A program made the position numbers and the translations under genes. From the IMG/VR virus record IMGVR_UViG_3300037847_006625, positions 1-27,624 of that record: a DNA stretch of 27,624 nucleotides; one strand, given 5' to 3'. The notes below the pieces were generated by a model that did not search any database, was not told the DNA's origin, and worked only from the letters and a program-made list of their open reading frames with translations. Position 1 is the stretch's first letter. The number at the start of each line of letters is the position of its first letter. The stretch is from a virus. Positions 8,672-16,041 of the stretch are shown in pieces.

Positions 8672-9772
8672 ATGGCAAAAACATTACAAGAACAATATAA
8701 CCAAATAAAAAAAGGAAAAGGTAGCAAACATATCTTCCTTAAAGAAGCTAAAGCAAAATACCCTAATCTAGTTCGTAACGCAGCTGGATTTGAGGAGGCA
8801 TCAACTATCTTAGCAAAAAGAAATATTATATCAGAAAACTTATATGTAGCTACTGGTAAAACTAACCAACCAGATTGGTTTAAGTTATTTGATGAGAACA
8901 TGAATTTAATTTCTGAAGAAGATGTTAAAGCTGTTTCTAAAAAAGTTTCTAAAGAAGTAACAGATTTAGAATCACCTAACAGAGGATATGATTATAAAAA
9001 TGATAAATTGCTTGATAATGTATCTGGTGAGCAATTCCGTCAAGGATATTATACAGAACTTACAAATGAAGCTAATGCAGATAAAACTAAACAAGAATTA
9101 ATTGATTTAGTTATCAAAAATATAGATAAAAACCCTTTATATTATGTTGAAGATGCTCAATTTGGTATTGAAGGAATTGGCTATACAGAAGAGGCTCCTG
9201 GATTAGGAAAAGGAAAACAAATTAAAGACGGTGGTGTTGGAGGCGGATATGGTGAAGCTACAACAAAAGACTTCCCAGAAGGTGAAGTTGGAACCGGTTA
9301 CGTAGAACTAAAAGAAAATAAAATGATATCATTAGTAAATATTTTAAATGAAACTCCATTAGGAGAAAAACCAAAAAGAAAACCAAGAGTTAAAAAAGAA
9401 ACTACAGAATCTAAATTAGCTGAAATTGAAAAAAATGGTAAAATTGCTACTATGGAACTTCAAATTGAAGCATTATCTGACATAATCGAAGGTAAAAAAG
9501 AAAGAATTTCTATGGTTACTGAAGATGATAGTCTATCAGAATTAGTTGATAAAGCTAAAATGAAAGAAATGCAACGTGAAGTTAAAATTCTTGAAAAAAG
9601 AAAATTAAAAATGGAAAAGGTTTACGAAAAAATGAGTGGTAAATCTTATAAAAAAGTTGTTGATGAGGGAAGTAATGACAATTCAAATCTAGGATCTAAC
9701 GATAATAGTAATGAAAATTCAAATGACAACCCAGAAACTTACTCAGGACAAGAAAAGTTCAGAGGAGAATAA
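8672..9772 (+). CDS. unknown phage protein with coiled coil and Asn/Ser-rich C-terminus
   Basis: 366 residues. The N-terminal TLQEQYNQIKKGKGSKHIFL opening looks like a widespread family in marine myovirus capsid clusters (from memory, unverified). The middle has a glycine-rich run (residues about 175-205, with GVGGGYG). Residues about 235-310 form a charged coiled coil, and the C-terminus holds low-complexity repeats of Asn, Ser and Asp (SNDNSN, twice in varied form at about 335-353). The gene follows the previous stop by one base and precedes the prohead protease, suggesting a core or scaffold-associated role. No function is assigned. Confidence 0.6.
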   Translation: MAKTLQEQYNQIKKGKGSKHIFLKEAKAKYPNLVRNAAGFEEASTILAKRNIISENLYVATGKTNQPDWFKLFDENMNLISEEDVKAVSKKVSKEVTDLESPNRGYDYKNDKLLDNVSGEQFRQGYYTELTNEANADKTKQELIDLVIKNIDKNPLYYVEDAQFGIEGIGYTEEAPGLGKGKQIKDGGVGGGYGEATTKDFPEGEVGTGYVELKENKMISLVNILNETPLGEKPKRKPRVKKETTESKLAEIEKNGKIATMELQIEALSDIIEGKKERISMVTEDDSLSELVDKAKMKEMQREVKILEKRKLKMEKVYEKMSGKSYKKVVDEGSNDNSNLGSNDNSNENSNDNPETYSGQEKFRGE

Positions 9773-9780
9773 TATTAAGT

Positions 9781-10383
9781 ATGAGTCAATTATTAATAGA
9801 AACCCACGTATTTAAACCTAAAGGAGTACGTTTGAATGAGGTACGTTCAAAACGAGGATTACCTTTAGTTGAAGGAATATTAGCTACTGCTGAAGTAAAA
9901 AACGGTAATGGTAGGTATTATTCTAAAGATTTATGGAAAAGAGAAATTGACAAGTATCAAACACTAGTTGATGAAAACAGAGCAATGGGTGAATTAGACC
10001 ATCCTGAATCATCAGTTATAAACTTACAAAATGTATCTCATAACATTACAGATATGTGGTGGGATGGAGATAATGTAATGGGTAAAATAGAAATCCTACC
10101 TACCCCAAATGGTAATATACTTAAAGCGTTAGTTGAAAGTGGAATTACAGTTGGTGTTTCTTCTAGAGGAATGGGTTCATTAGAAGATAGAGGTGGTGTA
10201 ATGGAAGTACAAGATGACTTTGAATTACTATGTTGGGATTTTGTTTCAACACCTTCAAACCCAGATTCATTTATGCATTTAGTAAGAGAAAATAAAGAAT
10301 TTAAGGCGCAAGATAGTTATAAAAATGTAAATGAAATACTACGTGAAATATTATGTTCACATGGTTCTTGCCCTATTATATAA
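9781..10383 (+). CDS. 21: prohead maturation protease (T4 gp21-like, S80 family)
   Basis: 200 residues. The protease cleaves scaffold and capsid proteins inside the prohead before DNA packaging. Herpes-assemblin-fold catalytic elements are present: H74 in GELDHPES, the NLQNVSH segment around residues 81-87, and S127/S128 in TVGVSSRGMGS, followed by a DFVSTPSNPDS motif typical of the family. The AGAGGAG 14 nt upstream of the ATG is one of the few Shine-Dalgarno-like sequences in the window, but it is distant. The gene ends at a TATAAATA box and a terminator, so it closes the portal-protease transcription unit. Confidence 0.9.
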   Translation: MSQLLIETHVFKPKGVRLNEVRSKRGLPLVEGILATAEVKNGNGRYYSKDLWKREIDKYQTLVDENRAMGELDHPESSVINLQNVSHNITDMWWDGDNVMGKIEILPTPNGNILKALVESGITVGVSSRGMGSLEDRGGVMEVQDDFELLCWDFVSTPSNPDSFMHLVRENKEFKAQDSYKNVNEILREILCSHGSCPII

Positions 10384-10386
10384 ATA
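10379..10386 (+). promoter_or_regulatory. TATAAATA box overlapping the protease stop codon
   Basis: Exact TATAAATA spanning the gp21 stop codon, but in a TTATATAAATA context unlike the other boxes. If active, its transcript would start near 10392 and meet the terminator at 10410-10444 almost at once. It may be a promoter for the scaffold-capsid unit, a source of a short RNA, or chance. Confidence 0.35.
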
Positions 10387-10570
10387 AAAATTTACCCCTG
10401 ATTCCTGGTAAAAAGGCGTTTTCAATTTTTTGGAGCGCCTTTTTGTATTTTAATATCTTTACATATACGTATAATTGATAATATGCCATCTTCTATATGG
10501 CATTAATTGAATATAAACCCCCTATTACGTTTCTTAATAAACGTAGTTTCCCAACAAAAATTTAGGAAAA
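10384..10570 (+). other. 187-nt intergenic region with terminator and hairpins, leader of scaffold/capsid unit
   Basis: This is the largest gene-free stretch of the window. In order it holds a terminator (10410-10444), a perfect 10-nt palindrome TATACGTATA (10464-10473), a 7-bp hairpin ATGCCAT/ATGGCAT (10483-10489 with 10497-10503), a TATAAACC box (10512-10519) and a 7-bp hairpin TACGTTT/AAACGTA (10526-10532 with 10539-10545). AGGA lies 6 nt before the ATG of the scaffold gene. Confidence 0.6.
10410..10444 (+). terminator. rho-independent terminator after prohead protease
   Basis: Perfect 9-bp stem AAAAAGGCG (10410-10418) with CGCCTTTTT (10436-10444) around a 17-nt loop. The stem is only four GC pairs with a short U run, so it may be partial. 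Confidence 0.65.
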
Positions 10571-11803
10571 ATGAACAGAGACTTTTTAAAAGAGGCTATT
10601 GCCGATGCTAAAGCTGTTAAAGAATCAGCTATAGCAAATGCTAAAGTTGCTTTAGAAGAAGCTTTTTCTCCACAAGTTCAAGCCATGTTTGCTAGTAAAC
10701 TAGAAGAAATGGAAAAAGAAGATGTGAAAGAAGAAGATGACAAAGTAAAAGAAGCAAAAGACGATGCTGAAATGAAAGAGGAAATGTCTAATCCTGTAAT
10801 GCGTAAAGGCCTCAAAGGTGATGGCCCAGCAGAAAAAGAAACAGAAAAAATGAGATTCAAAGAAGAAGACGATAAAAAAGTTGACGAATCAAAAGAAGAC
10901 GTTTCTGAGGAAGACAAAGAACTTGATGAAATTTTAGCTGAGTTGGAAAAAGAAGATCTTAAAGAAGATGCTCGTACTGACGCTGAAGAGGAAGGCTACA
11001 AGGACGGCATGAAGGACGCTAAAAAAGATATGGAAGATAAACTTGACGATATCAAACTTGAAGAAGATGAGCGTACTGATGCTGAAGAGGAAGGCTACCT
11101 TGATGGTGAAAAAGACGAGAAAGAAGATGAGGAAGATGAGGATATAGACCTTGACGACTTATCTGAAGAAGACCTTAAGAAGTTCATCGAAGACGTAATT
11201 GAAGATATGGTTAAAGCTGGAGAAATCGAAGCTGGAGAATCATTCGAAGATGACGTTGATGTAGATGTAAGCGACGAAGGTGAAATTGAAGTAGAAGATG
11301 ATGAGGAGACTTCGGTTGACATATCAGAAGATGCGAGAACAGATGCTGAGGAAGAAGGATACAAAGATGGTATCAAAGATGCTAAAGCAGATGCTAAAAA
11401 AGCAATTGACAAAATTAAACTTGAAGAAAAAGAGAAAGAACTAGACGAAGCTTATGCTACAGTTAAAGCTCTTAGAACTGAGTTAAATGAAATTAATTTG
11501 CTAAACGCAAAACTACTTTACACGAACAAAGTGTTCCGAGGCAAAAACTTAACTGAAGCACAGAAAGTTAAAGTATTAGGTGCATTTGATAAAGCTGAAA
11601 CAATAAAAGAAGTAAAACTTGTGTTTGAAACTATCGATGGTAGTGTAGCAACTAAAGTTTCCAATAAATCTATAAGCGAAAGCTATAGAGCTAAAGGAAG
11701 TGCTTCTAATATGAAAGCTAATACAAATGTAGCTAAGAAACAACCGATTGTTGAATCAGATGAAATGGTCGCACGCTTTAAAAAATTAGCTGGAATAATC
11801 TAA
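10571..11803 (+). CDS. 22: prohead scaffold/core protein (T4 gp22-like), acidic and enlarged
   Basis: 410 residues against 269 in T4 gp22. It assembles the inner core of the prohead and is expected to be degraded by the gene 21 protease. Identification rests on position between protease and capsid genes, the helical C-terminal third (ELNEINLLNAKLLYTNK, then LTEAQKVKVLGAFDKAETIKEVK) and the terminal MVARFKKLAGII, all typical of T4-like scaffolds. The extra length is an extremely acidic middle (residues about 40-280) with three copies of RTDAEEEGYxDGxKD at residues 135, 168 and 256. AGGA sits 6 nt before the ATG. Confidence 0.85.
   Translation: MNRDFLKEAIADAKAVKESAIANAKVALEEAFSPQVQAMFASKLEEMEKEDVKEEDDKVKEAKDDAEMKEEMSNPVMRKGLKGDGPAEKETEKMRFKEEDDKKVDESKEDVSEEDKELDEILAELEKEDLKEDARTDAEEEGYKDGMKDAKKDMEDKLDDIKLEEDERTDAEEEGYLDGEKDEKEDEEDEDIDLDDLSEEDLKKFIEDVIEDMVKAGEIEAGESFEDDVDVDVSDEGEIEVEDDEETSVDISEDARTDAEEEGYKDGIKDAKADAKKAIDKIKLEEKEKELDEAYATVKALRTELNEINLLNAKLLYTNKVFRGKNLTEAQKVKVLGAFDKAETIKEVKLVFETIDGSVATKVSNKSISESYRAKGSASNMKANTNVAKKQPIVESDEMVARFKKLAGII
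10970..11385 (+). repeat. three acidic repeats inside the scaffold gene
   Basis: Copies of a ~45-nt unit encoding RTDAEEEGYxDGxKD begin near 10973, 11072 and 11336 (residues 135, 168, 256). The third copy differs from the first two by several synonymous changes, so selection appears to act on the protein. Confidence 0.8.
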
Positions 11804-11847
11804 TTTAGAACTTAAAAATTATTATTAACAAAACAAAATTGAAAAAA

Positions 11848-13515
11848 ATGTCACAATTAAATTCACTTTTAGAAAGCGCTAATCCGTACAAATCACTACA
11901 GAGTGATGCTGCTAGATTAGCTGCTAAATGGAATAAGACAGGTCTTTTAGAAGGAATCGGAAACGAAACTGAAAAGAACAATATGTCTATGATTCTAGAA
12001 AACCAAGCTAAGCAATTAGTGATGGAAGAAACTAACACTGGCGGTGGTGCTGGTGCTGGTTCATTTACTCCTGGTACAGGTCCTGCTGGACAATGGGCTG
12101 GAGTTGCTTTACCATTGGTAAGAAAAGTATTTGGACAGATCGCTGCTAAAGAATTTGTTAGCGTTCAGCCAATGAACTTACCTTCTGGTCTAGTATTTTA
12201 TTTAGATTTCCAATACGGTACTACTAAAGAGCCATTTACTGCTGGTAATTCTCTTTATGGAAACGAAGGTACTGATCCTTCAACTGCTCCTTTCGGGAAC
12301 ACTAACGCAGGTGGTCTTTACGGTGCTGGTAGATTTGGTTACTCTATTAACAACACACAATCTACTGCATATACAGTAGTTTCAAAATCAGTTGACTGGT
12401 ATATTGATTTACAAGCTGATTCAGATGTATCTCAATCTTATGTTGCTGGTGCTACAGGACAGATCGTTGCATTAGATGTTCCTGTAACTAATACACCTGA
12501 TTATGATACTAGAGCTGTAAAAGGATTTAGATTATCAGGTTCAGCTGCTGACTTACCAACAGATGGTACTGCAGTACAATACCCAGAGTTTACAAGAGTA
12601 ACTCAATCAGCTGGTAATGACGTAATCAGATTCTTCGTAGGTGCAGGTGTTAATGAAGGTGGTTCATTAAAAGTAGTATATACACTACAAACTAATGATG
12701 CTGAAAGAGGTGATTTCGAAGAAGGTAACACAAACCTAAACGGAAATAATAACCCAATCACAATTCCTGAAATTAACATTCAGATGCAATCAGAAGCTAT
12801 TGTTGCTAAAACTAGAAAGTTAAAAGCTGTTTGGACTCCTGAGTTCGCTCAAGATTTAAATGCTTACCATTCTCTAGATGCTGAAGCAGAATTAACTTCT
12901 ATCATGAGTGAGTACATTTCATTAGAAATTGACTTAGAAATTCTTGATATGTTGATCGAATCTGCAGCTGCAGGAGATGAGTATTGGTCAGCTCAAAACA
13001 ACTTAGCTTTAGCTTCAACAGGTGTTGTAGATGATGATTTAGGATTCTATAACTCTCAAGGACAATGGTTCCAAACTTTAGGAACTAAAATCCAAAAGTT
13101 AAGTAACATCATTCACCAGAAAACTCTTAGAGGTGGTGCTAACTTCTTAGTATGTTCTCCAACTGTAGCTACTATTATCGAATCTATTCCAGGATTTGCT
13201 AGTACTTCAGACGGTGATGCTGCTAAAGCAAGCTACGCATTTGGTGTACAAAAAGCAGGTACTATCAACTCAAGATACACTGTTTATAAGAACCCTTACA
13301 TGACTGAAAACGTAATCCTATTAGGATTTAGAGGAGGTCAGTTCTTAGAAGCTGGTGCTGTATTTGCTCCATATATTCCATTAATTATGACTCCATTAGT
13401 ATACGATCCAGACACTTTCACACCAAGAAAAGGTCTATTAACAAGATATGCTAAGAAAGTTGTAAGACCTGAATTCTATGGTAAGATCTTCGTTAACGGT
13501 TTAAATACACTGTAA
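11848..13515 (+). CDS. 23: major capsid protein precursor (T4 gp23-like)
   Basis: 555 residues from the ATG at 11848; an in-frame TTG at 11839 would add three residues (MKK) but the ATG is preferred. It forms the head shell. The N-terminal ~60 residues are helical and charged, as in T4 gp23 where this part is removed by the gene 21 protease; LLE-G (cut after E35) and the VMEE pair (E60/E61) are candidate sites. The mature part opens with a glycine-rich linker, then WAGVALPLVRKVFGQIAAKEFVSVQPM, which aligns with the T4 gp23 start (GPAVMGMVRR...GVQPM). The C-terminal region has the RYTVYKNPYM and LLTRYAKKVVRPEFYG segments typical of the family. Codons are less AT-biased than neighbours, fitting high expression. 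Confidence 0.93.
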   Translation: MSQLNSLLESANPYKSLQSDAARLAAKWNKTGLLEGIGNETEKNNMSMILENQAKQLVMEETNTGGGAGAGSFTPGTGPAGQWAGVALPLVRKVFGQIAAKEFVSVQPMNLPSGLVFYLDFQYGTTKEPFTAGNSLYGNEGTDPSTAPFGNTNAGGLYGAGRFGYSINNTQSTAYTVVSKSVDWYIDLQADSDVSQSYVAGATGQIVALDVPVTNTPDYDTRAVKGFRLSGSAADLPTDGTAVQYPEFTRVTQSAGNDVIRFFVGAGVNEGGSLKVVYTLQTNDAERGDFEEGNTNLNGNNNPITIPEINIQMQSEAIVAKTRKLKAVWTPEFAQDLNAYHSLDAEAELTSIMSEYISLEIDLEILDMLIESAAAGDEYWSAQNNLALASTGVVDDDLGFYNSQGQWFQTLGTKIQKLSNIIHQKTLRGGANFLVCSPTVATIIESIPGFASTSDGDAAKASYAFGVQKAGTINSRYTVYKNPYMTENVILLGFRGGQFLEAGAVFAPYIPLIMTPLVYDPDTFTPRKGLLTRYAKKVVRPEFYGKIFVNGLNTL

Positions 13516-13540
13516 TCGAATAACTTAACAATTAGTAATT

Positions 13541-13569
13541 AAAACCCCGCATTAGCGGGGTTTTTTTTT
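13541..13569 (+). terminator. strong rho-independent terminator after major capsid gene
   Basis: Perfect 10-bp stem AAAACCCCGC (13541-13550) with GCGGGGTTTT (13555-13564), a 4-nt loop ATTA, and a run of nine T. It separates the capsid unit from the metabolic cassette that follows. Confidence 0.92.
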
Positions 13570-13600
13570 CTTTGGATACCTAGTTAGTAATTATTATATT

Positions 13601-13608
13601 TATTAACG
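13601..13608 (+). promoter_or_regulatory. weak late promoter-like box TATTAACG
   Basis: Shares the ATATTTAT context of the other boxes but departs from TATAAATA. It lies 31 nt before the ATG at 13632 and just after a strong terminator, where a promoter is needed. Confidence 0.3.
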
Positions 13609-13631
13609 AATATTAATTAAAAGTTATTAAA

Positions 13632-14546
13632 ATGAAAGAAACTCCCTCGCAGTTGCCAATTCAAAGTTACGTAATGAACTTTCCTCATACATTTTCAACA
13701 GATGATCCTAATAATATCTGGATGAAAGAAATGTCAAATGAAGAATTACAAATTAACAGACCAAAAGCATATAAACAATTTATGGACCTCTATAATTTTA
13801 TAGCAGGTCAATCATTAGTACATCTACTCCCAGCGGAAGGTAATTTTCAAGATTTAATTTATGTAGCAAATTTAGGTTTACAATTACCTCATATTTGTGA
13901 TGAAAATCATATTTTACTTTCAAATTATACTTCACCACCAAGGCAAGGTGAAGAGTATGTAGGTGAAAAATTCTTTAATCAAATGGGTTATAAAACTCAC
14001 ATTTCTCCTCATAAATGGGAAGGTGAAGCTGATATAAAATATTTAAGTGATAATGTTTATATAGGTGGTTATGGTATCCGTTCCGATATTGAAACTTATA
14101 AATGGATGGAAGAAAACTTTGATATGAATATAATTAAAGTTAAAATGGTAGATGAATATATGTACCATTTAGATTGTAGTATTTTCCCGTTAAATCCAAA
14201 TGCAACTATGGTTTGTACAGAATTATATGATAAATCAGAGTTAGCACAAATAAACAAATATACAGATATAGTAGACATAGATGTAGAAGATTCTATGTAT
14301 GGAATGGCCAACTCAGTTAGATTAGGTAATATGATTTTATGTGCTTCAAACATTTCAGAACTTAAAAAATCAGATGAGTTTTATGAAGGTGAAAAACATA
14401 AAATTGAATCACTAGAAAAAATATGTTCACAACAAGGTATGGAACCTGTAATATTTAATTTATCAGAATATATGAAATCAGGAGCTATGTTATCTTGTAT
14501 GGTAATGCATTTAAATAGAGTTGATCATTTTAAAACCCTATTATAA
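13632..14546 (+). CDS. DDAH/arginine-deiminase-like hydrolase (guanidino-modifying enzyme superfamily)
   Basis: 304 residues covering the whole beta/alpha-propeller fold of the COG1834 dimethylarginine dimethylaminohydrolase/amidinotransferase group. Catalytic elements are in order: D in FQDLIYVAN (residues about 73-81), a PPRQGEE segment, E130 in WEGEAD, GGYGIRSD (residues about 143-150), H179 in YHLD and the nucleophile C289 in MLSCMV. All three expected catalytic residues (Glu, His, Cys) are kept, so it is probably active. Such enzymes hydrolyse or transfer from guanidino groups of arginine, methylarginines or agmatine; the substrate here cannot be told. Its stop shares one base with the next start codon, so it is coupled to the decarboxylase gene. 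Confidence 0.82.
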   Translation: MKETPSQLPIQSYVMNFPHTFSTDDPNNIWMKEMSNEELQINRPKAYKQFMDLYNFIAGQSLVHLLPAEGNFQDLIYVANLGLQLPHICDENHILLSNYTSPPRQGEEYVGEKFFNQMGYKTHISPHKWEGEADIKYLSDNVYIGGYGIRSDIETYKWMEENFDMNIIKVKMVDEYMYHLDCSIFPLNPNATMVCTELYDKSELAQINKYTDIVDIDVEDSMYGMANSVRLGNMILCASNISELKKSDEFYEGEKHKIESLEKICSQQGMEPVIFNLSEYMKSGAMLSCMVMHLNRVDHFKTLL

Positions 14547-15313
14547 TGGCTGAAAAATTAGAAGATTGGTTAAATGGTGAAGTAGCAGAATTGTCAAAAT
14601 TATCAGTTGGGGAATTAAGCAATACTTTCTTTTTTAGGGATCCCTTAAGATCAACTTATATAGATCATGAACATTTTTACAGCCCAGCAGATGGAACTAT
14701 TTTATATCAAAAAGTAGTTCAACCTGGTGAGCAAGTTTTAGAAATAAAAGGTATTGATTACACTATTCAAGATGTAATGGGTGATAGTGATTATGATAAA
14801 CCTTCTTTAGTTATTGGAATATTTATGTCGTTTTATGATGTACACATCAATAGAATTCCTTATGGAGGAGTTTTAAATTATAAACGTTTAGAACCTATTG
14901 AGTCTACAAATAAGCCAATGTTAGCGGTAGAGAAGGATATTTTAAATAAAGTAATCAATCCAAATAACATGGCATACTTAAAGTATAATGAAAGAATGTC
15001 TAACCAAGTGTATGTTCCTTCTTTAAATTACACATACCATATAATACAAATAGCAGATGAAGATGTAAACGTAATAGCCCCTTTTAAACAACAAGGGGAT
15101 CTTTGCGCTCAAAACGAAAGATTCAGTTTGATTAGATGGGGGTCACAAGTAGATTTAGTTCTACCTCTGGATTCTAGATATAATTTTGAGACCATTCTAG
15201 ATGATACAATGCATGTAAATGCTGGTCTTGATAAATTAGTAAAAATTAAAGAAACAAATAATGCCATCAAACCATCACGAGGACGAAATATTCAGACAAA
15301 AACGAATAGTTAA
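14546..15313 (+). CDS. psd: phosphatidylserine decarboxylase-type pyruvoyl enzyme
   Basis: 255 residues. The family converts phosphatidylserine to phosphatidylethanolamine, using a pyruvoyl group made by self-cleavage. Family features: FFRDPLR (residues 29-35), YSPADG with D49, DVHINRIPYGG with H100, and the cleavage site WGSQVD with S200. D49, H100 and S200 match the Asp-His-Ser triad of bacterial enzymes. The WGS-Q-VD site resembles the short soluble (archaeal-type GSRVD) branch rather than the LGST of E. coli. Cleavage would give a beta chain of 199 and an alpha chain of 56 residues. No membrane segment is seen. The gene overlaps PhoH by 53 nt. Confidence 0.85.
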   Translation: MAEKLEDWLNGEVAELSKLSVGELSNTFFFRDPLRSTYIDHEHFYSPADGTILYQKVVQPGEQVLEIKGIDYTIQDVMGDSDYDKPSLVIGIFMSFYDVHINRIPYGGVLNYKRLEPIESTNKPMLAVEKDILNKVINPNNMAYLKYNERMSNQVYVPSLNYTYHIIQIADEDVNVIAPFKQQGDLCAQNERFSLIRWGSQVDLVLPLDSRYNFETILDDTMHVNAGLDKLVKIKETNNAIKPSRGRNIQTKTNS

Positions 15314-15995
15314 AAACCCAATAAAATTTAAATTACAATTAAATGAAGAACAAAAACAAGCTAAAGCAAAAATATTAATTAATACTTTAACAGTATTAGC
15401 TGGAAAAGCAGGATCAGGAAAAACATTATTAGCATGTAATGTAGCTTTAGATGGGTTATTAAGAAGACAATATTCAAAAATTATAATTACAAGACCAACT
15501 GTTTCAAAAGAAGAAATAGGATTTCTACCAGGAGATTTGAGAGAAAAAATGGATCCCTGGATTCAACCTATTTACCAAAATATGTATTCACTTTATGATA
15601 AAGTAAAGATAGAAAAATTAATTGAAGATGGTAAAATTGAAATTGTACCTTTAGCATTTATGAGAGGTAGAACGTTTTTAGATTCATGTATAATTGTAGA
15701 TGAAGCACAAAATGTTACTCATGAACAAATGGAAATGATTTCAACTCGTATAGGTTTAAGATCAAAAATGATAGTATGTGGTGATGATCATCAAGTAGAT
15801 TTAAGAAGTAAAGCTGATTCTGGATTTAGATTTTTATATGCAGCAGCAAGAAAAATTAAAAATATGACAGGAATAACTTTAAATAAAAACCATAGGGATC
15901 CTATTGTTGATGATTTAATTGTAGTTTATGAAGAAGCTGAAGAAAGGGGTATATTTAAGGGTACATCTGGGAGTAGTGGAAGATCCCGAAAATAA
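15261..15995 (+). CDS. phoH: PhoH-like ATPase
   Basis: 244 residues. Walker A is GKAGSGKT (48-55), Walker B is CIIVDEAQN (D147-E148), and the family blocks ITRPTVSKEEIGFLPGD, PLAFMRGRTF and GDDHQVDL are all present, as is the NHRDPIV C-terminal motif. PhoH proteins are cytoplasmic ATPases, frequent in marine phages; their role is unsettled (RNA metabolism or phosphate stress). The ATG lies 53 nt inside the decarboxylase gene. It is used because the next in-frame ATG lies beyond Walker A and because the N-terminal residues look genuine. No Shine-Dalgarno is seen, so translation may be coupled to the upstream gene. Confidence 0.92.
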   Translation: MPSNHHEDEIFRQKRIVKNPIKFKLQLNEEQKQAKAKILINTLTVLAGKAGSGKTLLACNVALDGLLRRQYSKIIITRPTVSKEEIGFLPGDLREKMDPWIQPIYQNMYSLYDKVKIEKLIEDGKIEIVPLAFMRGRTFLDSCIIVDEAQNVTHEQMEMISTRIGLRSKMIVCGDDHQVDLRSKADSGFRFLYAAARKIKNMTGITLNKNHRDPIVDDLIVVYEEAEERGIFKGTSGSSGRSRK

Positions 15996-16022
15996 ATAAT
16001 TGGGAATAATTTTTTATATATT

Positions 16023-16030
16023 TATAACAA
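16023..16030 (+). promoter_or_regulatory. weak late promoter-like box TATAACAA
   Basis: Lies in the same ATATATTTATAA context as the box at 6761, 19 nt before the ATG at 16042. A second TATAAAT string directly touches the start codon and is too close to act. Confidence 0.4.
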
Positions 16031-16041
16031 AAATATAAATT

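Noticed and set aside
6728-8901. Short minus-strand frames at 6728-7000, 7617-7799 and 8656-8901
   Set aside because: They lie opposite well-supported genes or gene junctions, are low in complexity and have no recognisable features.
10458-10475. TTTACA and TATAAT as a sigma-70 promoter
   Set aside because: The two hexamers are only 6 nt apart, far from the usual 16-18 nt.
10678-11412. Minus-strand serine-rich frames opposite the scaffold gene
   Set aside because: Produced by the Glu/Asp-rich codons of the scaffold read backwards (GAA/GAT give TTC/ATC, TCT/TCA); no independent support.
11839-11847. TTG start three codons before the capsid ATG
   Set aside because: The ATG at 11848 is the stronger start; the TTG follows no ribosome-binding sequence.
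16034-16041. TATAAATT directly before the ATG at 16042 as a promoter
   Set aside because: It touches the start codon, so transcription would begin inside the gene; the box at 16023 is better placed.
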